Part shown: piece after piece, positions 14,407 to 23,298 of the stretch
Layout of the letters: every line of letters begins with the position of its first letter
Numbering within the stretch: position 1 is the first letter of the stretch
DNA from: Haloferax namakaokahaiae
GTDB taxonomy: Archaea; Halobacteriota; Halobacteria; Halobacteriales; Haloferacaceae
Assembly (NCBI RefSeq): GCF_042663225.1
Contig: NZ_JBHTAA010000005.1
Coordinates: 1,697,480 to 1,761,479 of the forward strand
Direction of reading: 5' to 3'
DNA length: 64,000 bases
Program-made: the position numbers and the translations under genes
Notes under the pieces: generated by a model
Databases searched by the model: none
Seen by the model: the letters and a program-made list of their open reading frames with translations, nothing else
Told to the model about the DNA's origin: nothing

Positions 14407-17244
14407 TCAGTCGGTCGGTTCGGCCATCGGTTCGGGTGCGGGTTGGCTACGGTCGCCGGTTTCTCGCTTGTTCTTCAGCGCGAGCACGCCGAAGAGGACG
14501 CCGCCTGCGGCACGCAGTCCGAGGTCAACGACGACGCCGCCGGGTGCCGCACCGACGAGACCGAGTGCCCCGCCGAGGTCGAAGACGGCGTTCACGACGA
14601 GCGACGGTGCCATGAGGAAGAACGCGCTGAGCGCGAACAGCGCGCGTTCGGTGCGACTGACGCGGGTGTAGAGATAGCCGATGACGGTCGAACCCAGCGC
14701 GACGACGCCGAGGAAGACGCCCGCGACGGGGATGACGACCTGTGGGACGAACCACGCGAGGTCGGCCACGTCGGCGAACGTGATGACCGACGCTTCTTCA
14801 CCCCGCCCGCGGAGGAGCAAGATTCCCGGCGTGAGCGCGAACGCGAACGGGACGATTGCCTTGTTGAGCGAGAGCGAGAACGCCTTCGTCCCCGTCCTGA
14901 ACGGATTGGACCGGGCAATCCCGGACGCAGCATACGCTGCGACCGCCACCGGTGGTGTGATGTCTGCGATCACCCCGAAGTAGAGGATAAAGAGGTGTGC
15001 CGCGAGTAGTGGAATGTCCGAGGACTGGGCGATTGCCGGGCCGAGCAGCGACACCAGAATGATGTACGTCACGGTGGTCGGCATGCCCATCCCGAGGATG
15101 ATAGAGGCGATAGCCGTAAAGAGCAGCAAGAGAACGATAGAGCCGCCTGCGACCGTCTTGATGAGCGCGGTCAGGTTCGGGCCGAGACCGGTCGCGCTGA
15201 CGACGCCGGGGATGATACCCGCGGCGGCGACGGCGATGACGACTTCGGTCGAGGTTCGCGCACCGGAGTCCATCGACTTGCCGATGAACGTCACGTAGCG
15301 GAACGCGTTGATATCCGAGAGCGACGGGCGCGAGACCGCCGCGGAAACTTTGTCCGCCGCGTCGTCAACCGCGTCGTCGAATCGGAGTAACGGCGCGTCC
15401 AGATTCGGCCGCGCGAGCATGATTGCGAGGCTGACGAAGATGACGATGTAGCCGAGGTTGCCGGCGGCGGCGAAGAGCGCGCCGACGAACGACAGACCCT
15501 CGCCGCCAGCGCCGGCGACCGCGTCGGGGATGCCGACACCGGTCGTCAGGAACGAGACGACCTGCGCGAGATACACCGCGCCAATCGTCCCGAGCAACGG
15601 TATCCGCGTCCGTTCGTTGTAGGCGGCCACCGCGGCGAGCAGCGCCATGATGGCGATGAGGGTGAACCACGCCGACCGAGCGACCGTCAGGCGCTCGATG
15701 ATGAGGTAGTACAAGAGCAGTGCGAGCGGGATGAGGTAGAACCACCCGCGCGAGAGGTGCTTGCGGAGGTCAACGACTTCCGAGCGGTCCAATCCGCCGA
15801 TGTTCGCGCGGGTCGCTTCGAGGTGGACCATCACCCAGACGCCGAAGAAGAACACGATGGCGGGGATGGTCGCGGCGATGATGATATCCGAGAAGGGGAC
15901 GCCGATGAACTCTATCATCAGGAAAGCGGCCGCACCCATGACGGGCGGGAGAATCTGCCCGCCCGAGGACGCAGAGGCTTCGACCGCCCCCGCGAACTCC
16001 GCACGGTACCCGGATTTCTTCATCAGCGGAATAGTGAACGCACCGGTCGTCACGGTGTTCGCAATAGAGGACCCGGAGATGGTTCCCATGAACCCGGACG
16101 CGAGGATGGACGCTTTGGCCGGGCCACCCTTTCGCGTTCCGGTCGCGGCGTAGGCGAGGTCGATGAACCACTGGCCGGCACCGGACATCTCCAAGAACGC
16201 GCCGAACAGGATGAAGATGTAGATGAACTGCACCGAGACGGTGACCGGAATCCCGAACACGCCGTTCTCGGTGTTGTACCAGAGGTTCTGGATGATGTTC
16301 GTCCACGACCCCTGCGGAATCGAGAGCACGCCGATAATCGGCAGGCTCGGCGAGATGAGGTAGCCCCACCGCGCGTAGACGATGAACGAGGCGACGATGA
16401 CCATCAGGTAGAACCCGAGCGAGCGCCGCGTCGCTTCGAGCACGAGGAAGACGCCGACGACGCCGAGGAAGAACGGGTAGGAGACGTCTGCCAGCGGAAT
16501 CCCGAGCGCGCTGATCGCTTCGGGGACGACCCCGAACGGACCGAGGTACTCCGCGACGGTCCGACCCGCCGAGAGACCGAACACGCGGAGGCGCTGAATC
16601 TCGCTCCACTCCATCACCATGTAGAGCGCCGTCGCCGCGGCGAGAACCATGAACACCACGTCGAGCGGCGTCACGCGCTCTCGTTCGGGGTCTACGGCGA
16701 GCCATCGAACTCCGCGACGGAGTCCGTCTGCGGCGCGGGTGATGGGACTGTCCTCGCCGAATCGTGAGGCGAGCGTCGGGACGACGCGGCCGAGTCGTCG
16801 GGCGAACGCGCCGTGGCCCGTCGTCGGCGGAAAGAGGATGAACGCCAAGACGAGCGCGAAGGCGACGTGGACGGCGTTGATCTGTAACAGTTGTAACGCG
16901 CCGAGCGACACTTCGCCCACCAACGGTAGTGTCGCGGAGAAGTCGAAGCCGCGGGCGGCCAGCCACGACTGGAAGAGCGAGAAGGAGATGGCGATAATCG
17001 AGGTGACGATGGCGGCCCACCCGGTGAGCGTCCGCTTTCGCTCGATTCCTTCGAGCATCTCCTGTGCCTCTTCTTCGGATAGTTCTTCGTCTGTACGCTC
17101 GCCTGCCTCGTCCGTGGGAGTGCCCCCATCGGCTCGCACGGGCAGGGTGGTCTCGCCGTCCGTCCACTCGTCGGACTGGCAGTCACCACAGTTCTCGTCG
17201 GAAGGGTCGTTGCCTCGACCCCCATCGTGTGTTCGGTTCGTCAT
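14407..17244 (-). CDS. TRAP transporter fused permease (TAXI type, DctQM)
   Basis: A 945-residue membrane protein combining the small 4-helix and large 12-helix TRAP permease units in one chain, the usual form in TAXI-TRAP systems. The signature EASASSGGQILPPVMGAAAF is visible in the middle, with TGAFTIPLMKKSGYR just before it, and a second long helical set towards the end (GMGMPTTVTYIILVSLLGPA). The first ~75 residues are cytosolic, acidic and contain a CGDC pair, unusual for the family. It would use ion gradients to bring in the ligand captured by the receptor encoded upstream. The DUF1850 gene lies 14 bases upstream. Confidence 0.92.
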   Translation of the reverse strand: MTNRTHDGGRGNDPSDENCGDCQSDEWTDGETTLPVRADGGTPTDEAGERTDEELSEEEAQEMLEGIERKRTLTGWAAIVTSIIAISFSLFQSWLAARGFDFSATLPLVGEVSLGALQLLQINAVHVAFALVLAFILFPPTTGHGAFARRLGRVVPTLASRFGEDSPITRAADGLRRGVRWLAVDPERERVTPLDVVFMVLAAATALYMVMEWSEIQRLRVFGLSAGRTVAEYLGPFGVVPEAISALGIPLADVSYPFFLGVVGVFLVLEATRRSLGFYLMVIVASFIVYARWGYLISPSLPIIGVLSIPQGSWTNIIQNLWYNTENGVFGIPVTVSVQFIYIFILFGAFLEMSGAGQWFIDLAYAATGTRKGGPAKASILASGFMGTISGSSIANTVTTGAFTIPLMKKSGYRAEFAGAVEASASSGGQILPPVMGAAAFLMIEFIGVPFSDIIIAATIPAIVFFFGVWVMVHLEATRANIGGLDRSEVVDLRKHLSRGWFYLIPLALLLYYLIIERLTVARSAWFTLIAIMALLAAVAAYNERTRIPLLGTIGAVYLAQVVSFLTTGVGIPDAVAGAGGEGLSFVGALFAAAGNLGYIVIFVSLAIMLARPNLDAPLLRFDDAVDDAADKVSAAVSRPSLSDINAFRYVTFIGKSMDSGARTSTEVVIAVAAAGIIPGVVSATGLGPNLTALIKTVAGGSIVLLLLFTAIASIILGMGMPTTVTYIILVSLLGPAIAQSSDIPLLAAHLFILYFGVIADITPPVAVAAYAASGIARSNPFRTGTKAFSLSLNKAIVPFAFALTPGILLLRGRGEEASVITFADVADLAWFVPQVVIPVAGVFLGVVALGSTVIGYLYTRVSRTERALFALSAFFLMAPSLVVNAVFDLGGALGLVGAAPGGVVVDLGLRAAGGVLFGVLALKNKRETGDRSQPAPEPMAEPTD

Positions 17245-17258
17245 TGGTCAGTCGTTGG

Positions 17259-17744
17259 TCAGTGGAGGGCTGCGTCGAGTACGGACTGGTTCGTCACGCT
17301 GAGTCGGACCGTTCGCGCATCCGAGAGCGCTACTAGGTCGTACGTTCTCTCACCTACGTGGAGTTTGTGCCCCGCGACGTGGCCGGGTTTGACGTAGAGT
17401 TCTTCCCAGCTTCCTTCGGGGTCGAAGGCGTACGAGCCGTTTTCCTTGTGCACGTCGGCGCGGGCGGGAAGCCCCCACCCGTACGACTCGAACTCCATTC
17501 TCGTCATCTCGAGTTCACCGTTCCGGACGGTGTACTCGTCGAGGACGCGCGTCTTCTCGACGCTGTGGTTGTATTCGACGGAGACGGTCGTATTTTCCGA
17601 AACGTGCTGTGTCAAAAGCACCTCGCCGGTTTCGGCGTCTTCGACGACGAGGGCCTGTCCGGCCGGCACTGCGGCGCTCCCGCCGACAGCGAGCGCTAAG
17701 ACGGCGAGGACGACGAGGAGACGTTTTGCTGTCGAGTCGAGCAT
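17259..17744 (-). CDS. DUF1850 protein of a TAXI-TRAP operon
   Basis: A 161-residue secreted or membrane-anchored protein: residues 1-28 form a signal-like hydrophobic segment (LLVVLAVLALAVGGSAAVPA), followed by a beta-rich domain with VEYNHSVEKTRVLDEY, the conserved core of DUF1850. Genes of this family regularly sit between TAXI receptor and permease genes, as here, so it is probably an accessory part of the uptake system, but its action is unknown. It is in one transcript with the receptor 45 bases upstream and the permease 14 bases downstream. Confidence 0.85.
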   Translation of the reverse strand: MLDSTAKRLLVVLAVLALAVGGSAAVPAGQALVVEDAETGEVLLTQHVSENTTVSVEYNHSVEKTRVLDEYTVRNGELEMTRMEFESYGWGLPARADVHKENGSYAFDPEGSWEELYVKPGHVAGHKLHVGERTYDLVALSDARTVRLSVTNQSVLDAALH

Positions 17745-17789
17745 TGAAAGAGGTGAAGGTGTGCGGTTCTAGGGACGGTCGCCGACTAC

Positions 17790-18827
17790 TTAGCCGAAGT
17801 AGGCTTGCGCGCCGGGGTGCAGTTCGATGGACATGCCATCCTGTGCAGTCTCCGCCGAGATGAAGTCGGTCTTGATGGTCAGTTCGCTCACGTTGTCGAA
17901 GATGGCCGCGGTGACCTCTTCGACCGTCTCGTCGGGCTGTTCGGCGTTGGTCGCAATCATCGCCTGCACCGAGACGGTCGGGACGGCCGATTCGAGACCG
18001 TACGTGCCGGCCGGAATCTCGTCGTCCGCGTAGAACGGTGCGGCACCCTTGACTGCTTCGCGCTGTTCGCCATCGACGGGGACGACGACGACGTCCTCGG
18101 TCGCGGCGAGTTCTTCGATTGCACCGACCGGCCATCCACCGACGACGAACGCGGCGTCGATGTCGCCGTTCTTCAGTTGGTCCGATGCCTGCGAGAAGCC
18201 AGTGTTCTGCTCGGAGTAGTCGCTGATGCCGAGGGCTTCGAGAATCTGGACGGCGTTGACCTGCGTTCCGGACCCGAGGTCGCCGGTGTTGATGGTCGCA
18301 CCCGAGAGGTCATCGACCGACGTGATGCCGGTATCCGAGAGCGTGATGATGTGAATCGTCTCGGGGTAGAGCGTTGCGACGCCACGGAGGTTCTCGACGG
18401 GCGCGCCTTGGAACGCCTCGATACCTTCGCCGTTGCGTGCGAAGTAGGCGACGTCGTTCTGAATCAGTGCGAAGTCGGCGTCGCCGCGGGCGAGACTACC
18501 GACGTTCTCGACGGATGCACCCGTGGACTGAACCTGGAGCGTGTAGTCCGTGTTCGCTTCGACGACGGACTTGAACTCGTTGGAGAGCGGGAAGTACGTC
18601 CCACCCGTACCGCCTGCGTGCCACGAGAGACGGCTCGAACCGCCACCACCGTTTCCACCCTCGGTGGTGGTCTCTTCGCCGCCCGTGTCTCCTTCGGTGG
18701 TCGTCTCTTCTGCGGTCGTTCCTTCGCCACCGTCGCCACCGTTTCCTCCGGCACAACCTGCGAGACCTGCAACGCCGGCCACGCCTGTCGCTGCGATAAA
18801 CTCTCGTCGGTTAAGTTTCCGAGTCAT
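17790..18827 (-). CDS. TAXI-family TRAP solute receptor (lipoprotein)
   Basis: Extracytoplasmic ligand-binding protein, 345 residues. It opens with a Tat signal (NRREFIAATGVAGVAGLAGC) ending in a lipobox cysteine at ~25, then a Gly/Thr/Glu-rich tether to ~68, as in haloarchaeal lipoproteins. The mature domain begins LSWHAGGTGGTYFPLSNEF, typical of TAXI receptors, with ATINTGDLGSGTQVNAVQIL and AAFVVGGWPVGAIEEL further on. TAXI systems often carry dicarboxylates or glutamate, but the ligand here is not known. It is the first gene of the operon and has an AT-rich promoter directly upstream. Confidence 0.92.
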   Translation of the reverse strand: MTRKLNRREFIAATGVAGVAGLAGCAGGNGGDGGEGTTAEETTTEGDTGGEETTTEGGNGGGGSSRLSWHAGGTGGTYFPLSNEFKSVVEANTDYTLQVQSTGASVENVGSLARGDADFALIQNDVAYFARNGEGIEAFQGAPVENLRGVATLYPETIHIITLSDTGITSVDDLSGATINTGDLGSGTQVNAVQILEALGISDYSEQNTGFSQASDQLKNGDIDAAFVVGGWPVGAIEELAATEDVVVVPVDGEQREAVKGAAPFYADDEIPAGTYGLESAVPTVSVQAMIATNAEQPDETVEEVTAAIFDNVSELTIKTDFISAETAQDGMSIELHPGAQAYFG

Positions 18828-18842
18828 ACAGTATCATTGTTA

Positions 18843-18856
18843 TTTATCTATATATG
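18843..18856 (-). promoter_or_regulatory. TATA box of the TAXI-TRAP operon
   Basis: On the minus strand an AT-only run (ATATATAGATAAATA) is centred ~23 bases before the receptor ATG, fitting a leaderless or near-leaderless transcript. It is among the most AT-rich stretches in the window. Confidence 0.55.
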
Positions 18857-19198
18857 CTTGTTCATGTCAACGGCAAACCTGTGTGTATTTTCACATGATT
18901 ATCAATAAATCATTATCACAATGAATTCGTTAAATGCTATCTTTTGGCACTATCGTCTAATTCGGGTCGGCCTTGACATATGTGCACAACAATCGTGTAA
19001 ATAATGTAGTTCTGATATCATGATGGTATATAGTTCGACTCGAACGGGAGGAAATCGAATCGTGAGGTGGACGTGAGAGGTCTCAGTTGAGAGTGTGTGT
19101 CACAGTAGTACTCGGTGGGTACGTTTCGGACCGCCGTTTGTGACACAGTAAGTCGTCGCTGTCATGCGGTTTTCGACTCGAAGAAAGGGGGTCGTCGT
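18857..19198. other. AT-rich intergenic region, no gene supported
   Basis: About 340 bases of low GC between the TRAP operon and a small zinc-protein gene. It holds a 9-base inverted repeat (TGTGTCACA at 19096-19104, TGTGACACA at 19139-19147) and a 27-codon open frame at 18921 that is not supported by codon use. Nothing resembling a tRNA or known RNA was seen. Confidence 0.5.
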
Positions 19199-19399
19199 TC
19201 AGTCAACGATGATGTCGGCGTCCGACGATTCGTGGTTCGAGGAAGGCGACATCTGCTCTTGGTATTTCGTTATCCACTCGGCGAAGCACGTCGGACAGAA
19301 CCGCTGGCTATCGACCGTCGAACGGTCCACTTGGAGTCGAACGTCCCGGGCAAGTGCGTCTTCGACCGACTGGCCGCACCCGTCGCATGGGTCGCTCAT
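19199..19399 (-). CDS. Small zinc-finger protein, haloarchaeal
   Basis: A 66-residue protein with two CxxC knuckles, C5/C8 (CDGCG) and C35/C38 (FCPTCFAEW), separated by 26 residues, which would bind one zinc ion. The tail (SSNHESSDADIIVD) is polar and acidic. A GGAGG ribosome site lies ~10 bases before the ATG, so this gene has a leadered message. It is followed on the same strand by nothing within 370 bases and preceded by upp. Function unknown. Confidence 0.7.
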   Translation of the reverse strand: MSDPCDGCGQSVEDALARDVRLQVDRSTVDSQRFCPTCFAEWITKYQEQMSPSSNHESSDADIIVD

Positions 19400-19484
19400 C
19401 TGCGGGTGCCTCCTGTCGCGCGAGTCTCGTCCATGCTTCGGAAGTCCGCGGGGGGCAACTTAGTCGTTACCCGCCGAGGGCGCG

Positions 19485-20168
19485 CTACGTCGTGCGGAAG
19501 GCGCGGTCGCCAGCGTCACCGAGACCGGGGACGATGTAGCCGTCGTCGTCGAGGTAGTCGTCGATAGAGACGGTCAGCAGGTCAACGTCGGGGAACTCTT
19601 CGGCGACGCGGAGCAGGCCGTCCGGTGCCGAGACGGCCGAGAGAACGAACAGTTTGGCCGGGTCTACCTCGGCGTTGCTCTCGAGGATGTGGTCGAGGAC
19701 CGAGCACATCGTCGAACCCGTCGCAAGCATCGGGTCGGCCACGATGACCGTGTCTTCTTCGGTGATTTCGGGGAGTTTCACGTAGTCGATGGTGATGGGG
19801 AAGTTCCCGTCGTCGTCCATGCCCGCCTCTTCGTCGCGGCCGGCGGAGATGACGCCCTGTTTCGCGCGTGGGAACGCCTTCAGCAGGCCCTCGACGAACG
19901 GCGTCGCGGCGCGAAGCACGTTGATGATGACCACGTTGTCCAGTCCTTTCACGCGCTCGCCGGTCGTCTCGGCCAGCGGCGTCTGGATGCTGACGTACTC
20001 GGTCTCCATGGCCCCGTCGATGATTTCGTAGCCACAGATGCGGCCGAGTTTGACCAGTCCTTTCCGGAACGCCACCTGCGTCGTCTCCACGTCGCGGAGG
20101 CGTGAGAGCGTGTCTTTCGCCAGCGCGTGCGTGAGCACGTACGCGTCGTCTCGGTCTTCAATCGGCAT
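19485..20168 (-). CDS. upp: Uracil phosphoribosyltransferase
   Basis: Salvages uracil to UMP using PRPP. The 227-residue protein has the family's flexible loop region around YVSIQTPLAETTGERV, the base-binding IINVLRAATPFVEG, and the PRPP motif VIVADPMLATGSTMCSVLDH near 137-156, ending in the uracil-binding PGLGDAGDRAFRT. Length and C-terminus are standard. A GTTTTATG box lies ~30 bases upstream. pyrD, a de novo pyrimidine gene, is elsewhere in the window and not linked. Confidence 0.95.
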   Translation of the reverse strand: MPIEDRDDAYVLTHALAKDTLSRLRDVETTQVAFRKGLVKLGRICGYEIIDGAMETEYVSIQTPLAETTGERVKGLDNVVIINVLRAATPFVEGLLKAFPRAKQGVISAGRDEEAGMDDDGNFPITIDYVKLPEITEEDTVIVADPMLATGSTMCSVLDHILESNAEVDPAKLFVLSAVSAPDGLLRVAEEFPDVDLLTVSIDDYLDDDGYIVPGLGDAGDRAFRTT

Positions 20169-20281
20169 TACCGAATAAGCGGACTCCCGAAGGACATAAA
20201 ACCGGCTATCGGCCGCCAGCGTCCGCCTGCTGTACGTTGACGAACGACTGACTTACGTGGTCACAGCCTACTTCGTCATGA

Positions 20282-20485
20282 CTACTTCGTCACGACGTAC
20301 GTTATCGCCGTGAGCACGAGCGCGAGGGTGGCGACGTTGACGGCGGTGAACGCCCAGAGACTCGCGTAATCGAGCGCCCAGACGACCACCGTGGCGAAGA
20401 TGGACGAGAGGATGAGGTTCATCACTATCAGCACCCGCGGGTCGCCTTCGCCCCACTCGATGCCACCCTCTGACTCTTCGCTCAT
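20282..20485 (-). CDS. Small two-helix membrane protein behind cobW
   Basis: A 67-residue protein: a short acidic N-terminus (MSEESEGGIEWGEGDPR) and two membrane segments, VLIVMNLILSSIFATVVVWAL and WAFTAVNVATLALVLTAITY. The start overlaps the CobW stop in an ATGA junction, so it is translated from the same message. This coupling suggests a link to metal handling, but the sequence alone shows no metal ligands. It is a haloarchaeal type without a recognised family. Confidence 0.7.
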   Translation of the reverse strand: MSEESEGGIEWGEGDPRVLIVMNLILSSIFATVVVWALDYASLWAFTAVNVATLALVLTAITYVVTK

Positions 20486-21765
20486 TCGCCCGCCTCCGGT
20501 TCGGCGAGCGCGACTTCCGCGCCGGGTTCGGTCGGGAACCGCTGGGCGACGTCGCCAGCGTCTCCGAGGACGTGCTCGTCCAGCGCCGCCACGAGCGCGT
20601 CTTCGTCGATGTCGCGGCCGATGAACACCAACTCCGTGCGCTTGTCGCCGTAGTCGTCGTGCCACGTTATCTCGGGGTGGTTGCGACGATAGGTGTCCTG
20701 TTCGAACTCGGGCAGCGAGGCAATCCACGGGCCGCTGGCGGTGAGATACGCCGACGGGCCGGCCTGACTGTAGGTGTACTGTACGTCGTCCGCGCCGCCG
20801 ACCCAGACGGTTCCTTTCGAGCGAATCACGGAACTCGGGAGGTCGCCGAGCACCGATTCGAGACCCTCAGGGTCGAGCGGTGCACGCCGCCGGTAGACGA
20901 ACGACGTGATGCCGTAGGTCTCCTCGGCGTGCGAGACGACGGCGTGGTCGTGGCCGTGGCCGTCGTCACTGTGTCCGTGTTCGTGGTCGTGCGCTTCGCC
21001 GTTGTGCGCGTGACCGTGGCCGTGTTCTTCTTCTTCTTCTTCTTCTTCCGCCGCTTCGGTCTCCAGCGCCGCCCGCCAGCCGACCGGCGCGTCGGGGTCG
21101 TAGAGGTCCGCGAGCAACGTGTCGATATCGACCGCGCTGTGAGTCGTCTCGACGATGTCGGCCTCGGGTCGGAGCGCGCTCACCACGTCGCGGACGCCAG
21201 CGAGTTCTTCTTCGGAGACGAGGTCGCACTTGTTGAGCACCACGAGGTCTGCGCTCTCGACCTGTTCGACCAGCAGGTCCGAGAGCGGTCGAACCTCGCC
21301 GTCACTGTCTTCGGCGACGGTCTGGTCGGGGTCGCCGCCGGCGAACGTATCCGCGAAGAGGCGGGAATCGACCACGGTGACGAGACCGGCGATGTCGTAC
21401 CGCGCGGCAGCACGCGAGGTGACGAAGAGTCGGGCGACCGGGCCGGGTTCGGAGACGCCGGAGGCTTCCACCACGAGGTGGTCGAACGACCGCTCTTGGG
21501 CGAGGCGGACGACGGCCGTCTCCAGGTCGTCCTGTAGTTCACAGCAGATACACCCGTTCGATAGCTCCGTGACTCCCCCGCCGACCGCGAGTTCGGACTC
21601 TGCGGCGACCAACTCGGCATCGACGTTCACTTCGCCCATGTCGTTGACGAGGACGGCGATGTCCCTGCCGGCCGCGTTCGTCAACAAGTGGTTGAGCAGC
21701 GTCGTCTTCCCTGCGCCGAGGCTTCCGCCGAGGATAGTCACGGGGATGGTCTCCCGCGTCGTCAT
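20482..21765 (-). CDS. CobW/COG0523 GTPase, putative metallochaperone
   Basis: A G3E-family GTPase of 427 residues. It has the Walker A loop GGSLGAGKT (13-21), the metal-binding CICC at 72-75, EASGVSEPGPVA, and LNKCDLV for guanine recognition. A long insert after ~240 contains eight glutamates in a row and then a histidine-rich run (HGHGHAH to HGHDH), typical of zinc- or nickel-delivering members. The C-terminal CobW_C domain follows. Family proteins deliver metals to client enzymes; which metal is not shown. A CTTATACG box is centred ~25 bases before the ATG. The poly-Glu is encoded by a pure trinucleotide repeat. Confidence 0.88.
   Translation of the reverse strand: MTTRETIPVTILGGSLGAGKTTLLNHLLTNAAGRDIAVLVNDMGEVNVDAELVAAESELAVGGGVTELSNGCICCELQDDLETAVVRLAQERSFDHLVVEASGVSEPGPVARLFVTSRAAARYDIAGLVTVVDSRLFADTFAGGDPDQTVAEDSDGEVRPLSDLLVEQVESADLVVLNKCDLVSEEELAGVRDVVSALRPEADIVETTHSAVDIDTLLADLYDPDAPVGWRAALETEAAEEEEEEEEHGHGHAHNGEAHDHEHGHSDDGHGHDHAVVSHAEETYGITSFVYRRRAPLDPEGLESVLGDLPSSVIRSKGTVWVGGADDVQYTYSQAGPSAYLTASGPWIASLPEFEQDTYRRNHPEITWHDDYGDKRTELVFIGRDIDEDALVAALDEHVLGDAGDVAQRFPTEPGAEVALAEPEAGE
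21025..21048. repeat. (TTC)8 trinucleotide repeat inside cobW
   Basis: Eight uninterrupted TTC units on the plus strand, coding for eight glutamates (GAA) in the CobW protein. Haloarchaea normally use GAG as well for Glu, so a pure GAA tract suggests slippage expansion. Confidence 0.9.
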
Positions 21766-21866
21766 AGCCGGGGCTTCCTCGCCCTCGTATAAGAACCCGT
21801 GGGTATCTTCGGTAGAAATTCGTGAGCGATACCCTTTTGCACGGGGGATGGTGACACTGTTAACTG

Positions 21867-22163
21867 ATGACCCTCGCCGCGCGAATCGAGTCGTTCCGAC
21901 TGCTGGTCGAAGAGTGGGTTCGGGGCCTCTATCACGGGATGATCACCCACCCGGCCTACGAGAAAATCGAGAAGCAGGCCGAGGACTACGAAGACGCGTT
22001 CATGCTCGCGTGTTTCCCCGACGCGTTCGGCATCCCGTCGCCCGTCTCCTACTACACGGCGGAACTCCTCCCCTACCTCGAAGACGAGTTCGAGGCGTGG
22101 GAGCGACGAATGTGGGACCGCGGGTCGCTGCTCGAACGAAAGGGACACCAGTACCACTTCTAA
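21867..22163 (+). CDS. Conserved haloarchaeal protein coupled to the ArsA-type ATPase
   Basis: A 98-residue acidic protein, mostly helical by eye, with EEWVRGLYHGMITHPAYEKI, CFPDAFGIPSPVSYYTAELLPYL (split here), and a C-terminal RRMWDRGSLLERKGHQYHF. No known domain is recognised. Only one base separates its stop from the ATPase start, so the two are almost certainly made together and may act together. A CCTTTTGC box sits ~30 bases upstream. A role in membrane-protein targeting or metal handling would follow only from the partner. Confidence 0.7.
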   Translation: MTLAARIESFRLLVEEWVRGLYHGMITHPAYEKIEKQAEDYEDAFMLACFPDAFGIPSPVSYYTAELLPYLEDEFEAWERRMWDRGSLLERKGHQYHF

Positions 22164-22164
22164 C

Positions 22165-23130
22165 ATGCAAAAATTCGTCTTCTTCGGTGGCAAAGGCGGC
22201 GTCGGAAAGACCACGATGTCGAGCGCGTACGCGGTCAAGTGTTCACGGGCGGGCCTTCGGACGCTCCTCGTCTCGACCGACCCGGCACACAGCACCCGCG
22301 ACGTGTTCGACCAGGAGTTCACCGACCAGCCATCGCCCGTCGAAGGCGAACCGAACCTCGACGCGATGGAAATCGACCCCGAAACGGAGGTCCGCGAGCA
22401 CCTGATGGAGACCAAGCGGGCGCTCTCGGACCAGGTGAGTCCGGCGATGGTGAACGAAATCGACCGCCAAATCGAGATGTCGCACCAGACGCCCGGCGCA
22501 CACGAGTCGGCGCTCTTCGACCGCTTCATCGAGGTCATGCGCGACTCCGAGGAGTACGACCGAGTCGTCTTCGACACCTCGCCGACCGGCGGCACGCTCC
22601 GTCTCCTCTCGCTCCCCGAGTACCTCGACGGCTGGATTCAGCGACTCATCTACAAGCGAAAGCAGTCGGTAAAGCTGTTCGAACGCGCCGCTATCGGCAA
22701 CAACGAACCGCGGCGAATGATGGACGGCGACCCGATTATCGCCCGTCTCGAAGCCCGCCGCGACAACTTCTCCTTTGCGGCCGAGACGCTGAAAAACGAC
22801 GCGGCGTTCTTCCTCGTCGTCAACCCCGACCAACTCTCGATTTGGGAGACGAAACGAGCGGTCGAGGAACTGGACTCCTACGACCTCAACGTCCGTGGCC
22901 TTGCAGTCAACAGGTTGACACCAGAACCCGACCCCGACGAGGAGGGACGTGGGGCGCGGTTCTTGCGCGACCGAGTCACGACTGAGCAAGAGCGACTCGA
23001 AGAACTCCGCGAAGACCTCGAACCGCCGCTGGTCGCGGCAATCGAGACACGGGTCGCCGAAGTGAAAGGCGACTTCCTCGGCGAGGTCGCAGACGAACTC
23101 GACATCGACGTGACTCCCGACGACGACTGA
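22165..23130 (+). CDS. ArsA/Get3-family ATPase
   Basis: A 321-residue single-domain ATPase. The deviant Walker A GGKGGVGKTT is at 8-17, STDPAHSTRDVF follows, and the switch motif DTSPTGGTLRLLSLPEYL is near 133-150. The family has two main activities: arsenite extrusion with ArsB (usually two fused domains) and targeting of tail-anchored membrane proteins (Get3, single domain). Single-domain form and lack of other arsenic genes nearby favour a Get3-like role, but no CxxC dimer motif can be seen. It is the second gene of a two-gene unit. Confidence 0.87.
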   Translation: MQKFVFFGGKGGVGKTTMSSAYAVKCSRAGLRTLLVSTDPAHSTRDVFDQEFTDQPSPVEGEPNLDAMEIDPETEVREHLMETKRALSDQVSPAMVNEIDRQIEMSHQTPGAHESALFDRFIEVMRDSEEYDRVVFDTSPTGGTLRLLSLPEYLDGWIQRLIYKRKQSVKLFERAAIGNNEPRRMMDGDPIIARLEARRDNFSFAAETLKNDAAFFLVVNPDQLSIWETKRAVEELDSYDLNVRGLAVNRLTPEPDPDEEGRGARFLRDRVTTEQERLEELREDLEPPLVAAIETRVAEVKGDFLGEVADELDIDVTPDDD

Positions 23131-23298
23131 AGGCGCGACTCCGACCGAAGGGTAACGGTGCTGTTGTTTCCACATATTTGCCAGAACTCCCCCGGCGCAC
23201 ACCTCTCCTCGGTTACCTGTTATTCGTCCGTGATAGATTCCCAACTATCGTTAACGTTAAGTTAGATATATCCGTGTCGGGCAATGGGGCAGAGTACC

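Noticed and set aside
14443..17302. Long open frames on the plus strand opposite the TRAP permease
   Set aside because: They mirror the codon bias of the permease gene; the proteins are Arg/Glu-rich without domains, as expected of antisense frames in high-GC genomes.
18921..19004. 27-codon AT-rich frame in the gap upstream of the TRAP operon
   Set aside because: Codon use is unlike haloarchaeal genes and no promoter at correct distance is convincing.
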